From assembly GCA_030040395.1 (NCBI GenBank), contig JASHTU010000075.1:1-5565 (forward strand): a stretch of 5,565 nt of DNA, read 5' to 3'. A program made the translations under genes and the position numbers. Source of the DNA: Acidobacteriaceae bacterium (GTDB taxonomy: Bacteria; Acidobacteriota; Terriglobia; Terriglobales; Acidobacteriaceae). The notes below the pieces were generated by a model. It worked only from the letters and a program-made list of their open reading frames with translations. It did no database searches and had not been told where the DNA came from. Below are positions 5,312-5,565 of this stretch, in pieces; position 1 is the first letter of the stretch; each line of letters begins with the position of its first letter.

Positions 5312-5565
5312 GAGAATCCACGAATCTACGCGGTCACGGCACCAGATGGAATGGCGTTGATCAAGACCATCGGAGAAACGGGAAAGAGGCTTGGAGAATT
5401 TCTCATCCGTCTTGCACTTCTGAAAACGATTGGGCAAGCTGACCGATCTGGCCGGCCTGAGATGTCAAGCCCTCCGCCCCCCGCACCCAACCCCATCCCT
5501 CCTCATTCCAAACACATTATTTTTCTTCCCAACCTTGCCGGTTATTTCCGCCAAATCGCTAGAAT

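Larger units (their letters stand above)
4938..5565. other. Gene-free spacer rich in inverted repeats
   Basis: No open frame here shows a recognisable domain or a believable start. The stretch holds five separate inverted repeats (listed individually) and a C-rich, strand-asymmetric tract at about 5466-5508. At the very edge are TTGCCG (5535-5540) and TAGAAT (5560-5565), a weak promoter-like pair with a 19-base gap pointing out of the window. No T-tailed terminator was found for the amidohydrolase; the hairpin at 5017-5043 is the nearest strong structure. The mix resembles a dispersed intergenic repeat region rather than a gene. Confidence 0.6.

Noticed and set aside
5195..5437. 80-codon minus-strand open frame
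   Set aside because: Much of it is the translation of the palindromic element at 5245-5311; no domain and no ribosome binding site.
1..5565. CRISPR arrays, tRNA or rRNA genes, transposase genes
   Set aside because: No spaced direct repeats of CRISPR size, no tRNA-like cloverleaf with a T-arm consensus, and no transposase motif in any frame that I could read.

Overview
The window reads as a piece of a GC-rich soil-type Gram-negative chromosome. My best guess is Acidobacteria (Terriglobia-like): three secreted single-copy enzymes each have their own Sec signal peptide, they sit in long gene-poor spacers, and those spacers carry palindromes and decayed coding sequence. This is an inference from style and protein flavour; no rRNA or other phylogenetic marker is present.

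Layout. (1) 1-1609, minus strand: an exported GH13 alpha-glucosidase of the oligo-1,6-glucosidase/maltase type. All catalytic residues are present, and its C-terminus is cut off by the left window edge. (2) 1610-2145: a 536-base divergent spacer. It holds the GH13 ribosome binding site, a strong hairpin, and what looks like a frameshifted relic of a TPR-repeat protein on the minus strand. (3) 2146-3315, plus strand: an exported GH130 enzyme resembling the Bacteroides beta-1,2-mannosidase branch, followed by a clear rho-independent terminator at 3383-3408. (4) 3409-3830: a spacer with an AT-richer patch of degenerate 9-10 base repeats (3512-3571), then a C-terminal tail of an unidentified gene on the minus strand that stops at 3675. 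(5) 3831-4937, plus strand: an exported amidohydrolase-2 (COG2159-type) metal-dependent hydrolase. (6) 4938-5565: 628 bases with no convincing gene but a run of five inverted repeats and a C-rich tract.

The GH13 and GH130 enzymes are divergently transcribed and both exported, so they may together attack extracellular or periplasmic oligosaccharides (alpha-glucosides and beta-mannosides). The amidohydrolase is separated from them by a terminator and is probably an independent unit. I do not see a clear new multi-gene system. The points most worth a second look are the multi-frame TPR relic, the secreted GH130 with a hydrolase-type glutamate pair, the short-repeat cluster, and the palindrome-dense right-hand spacer.
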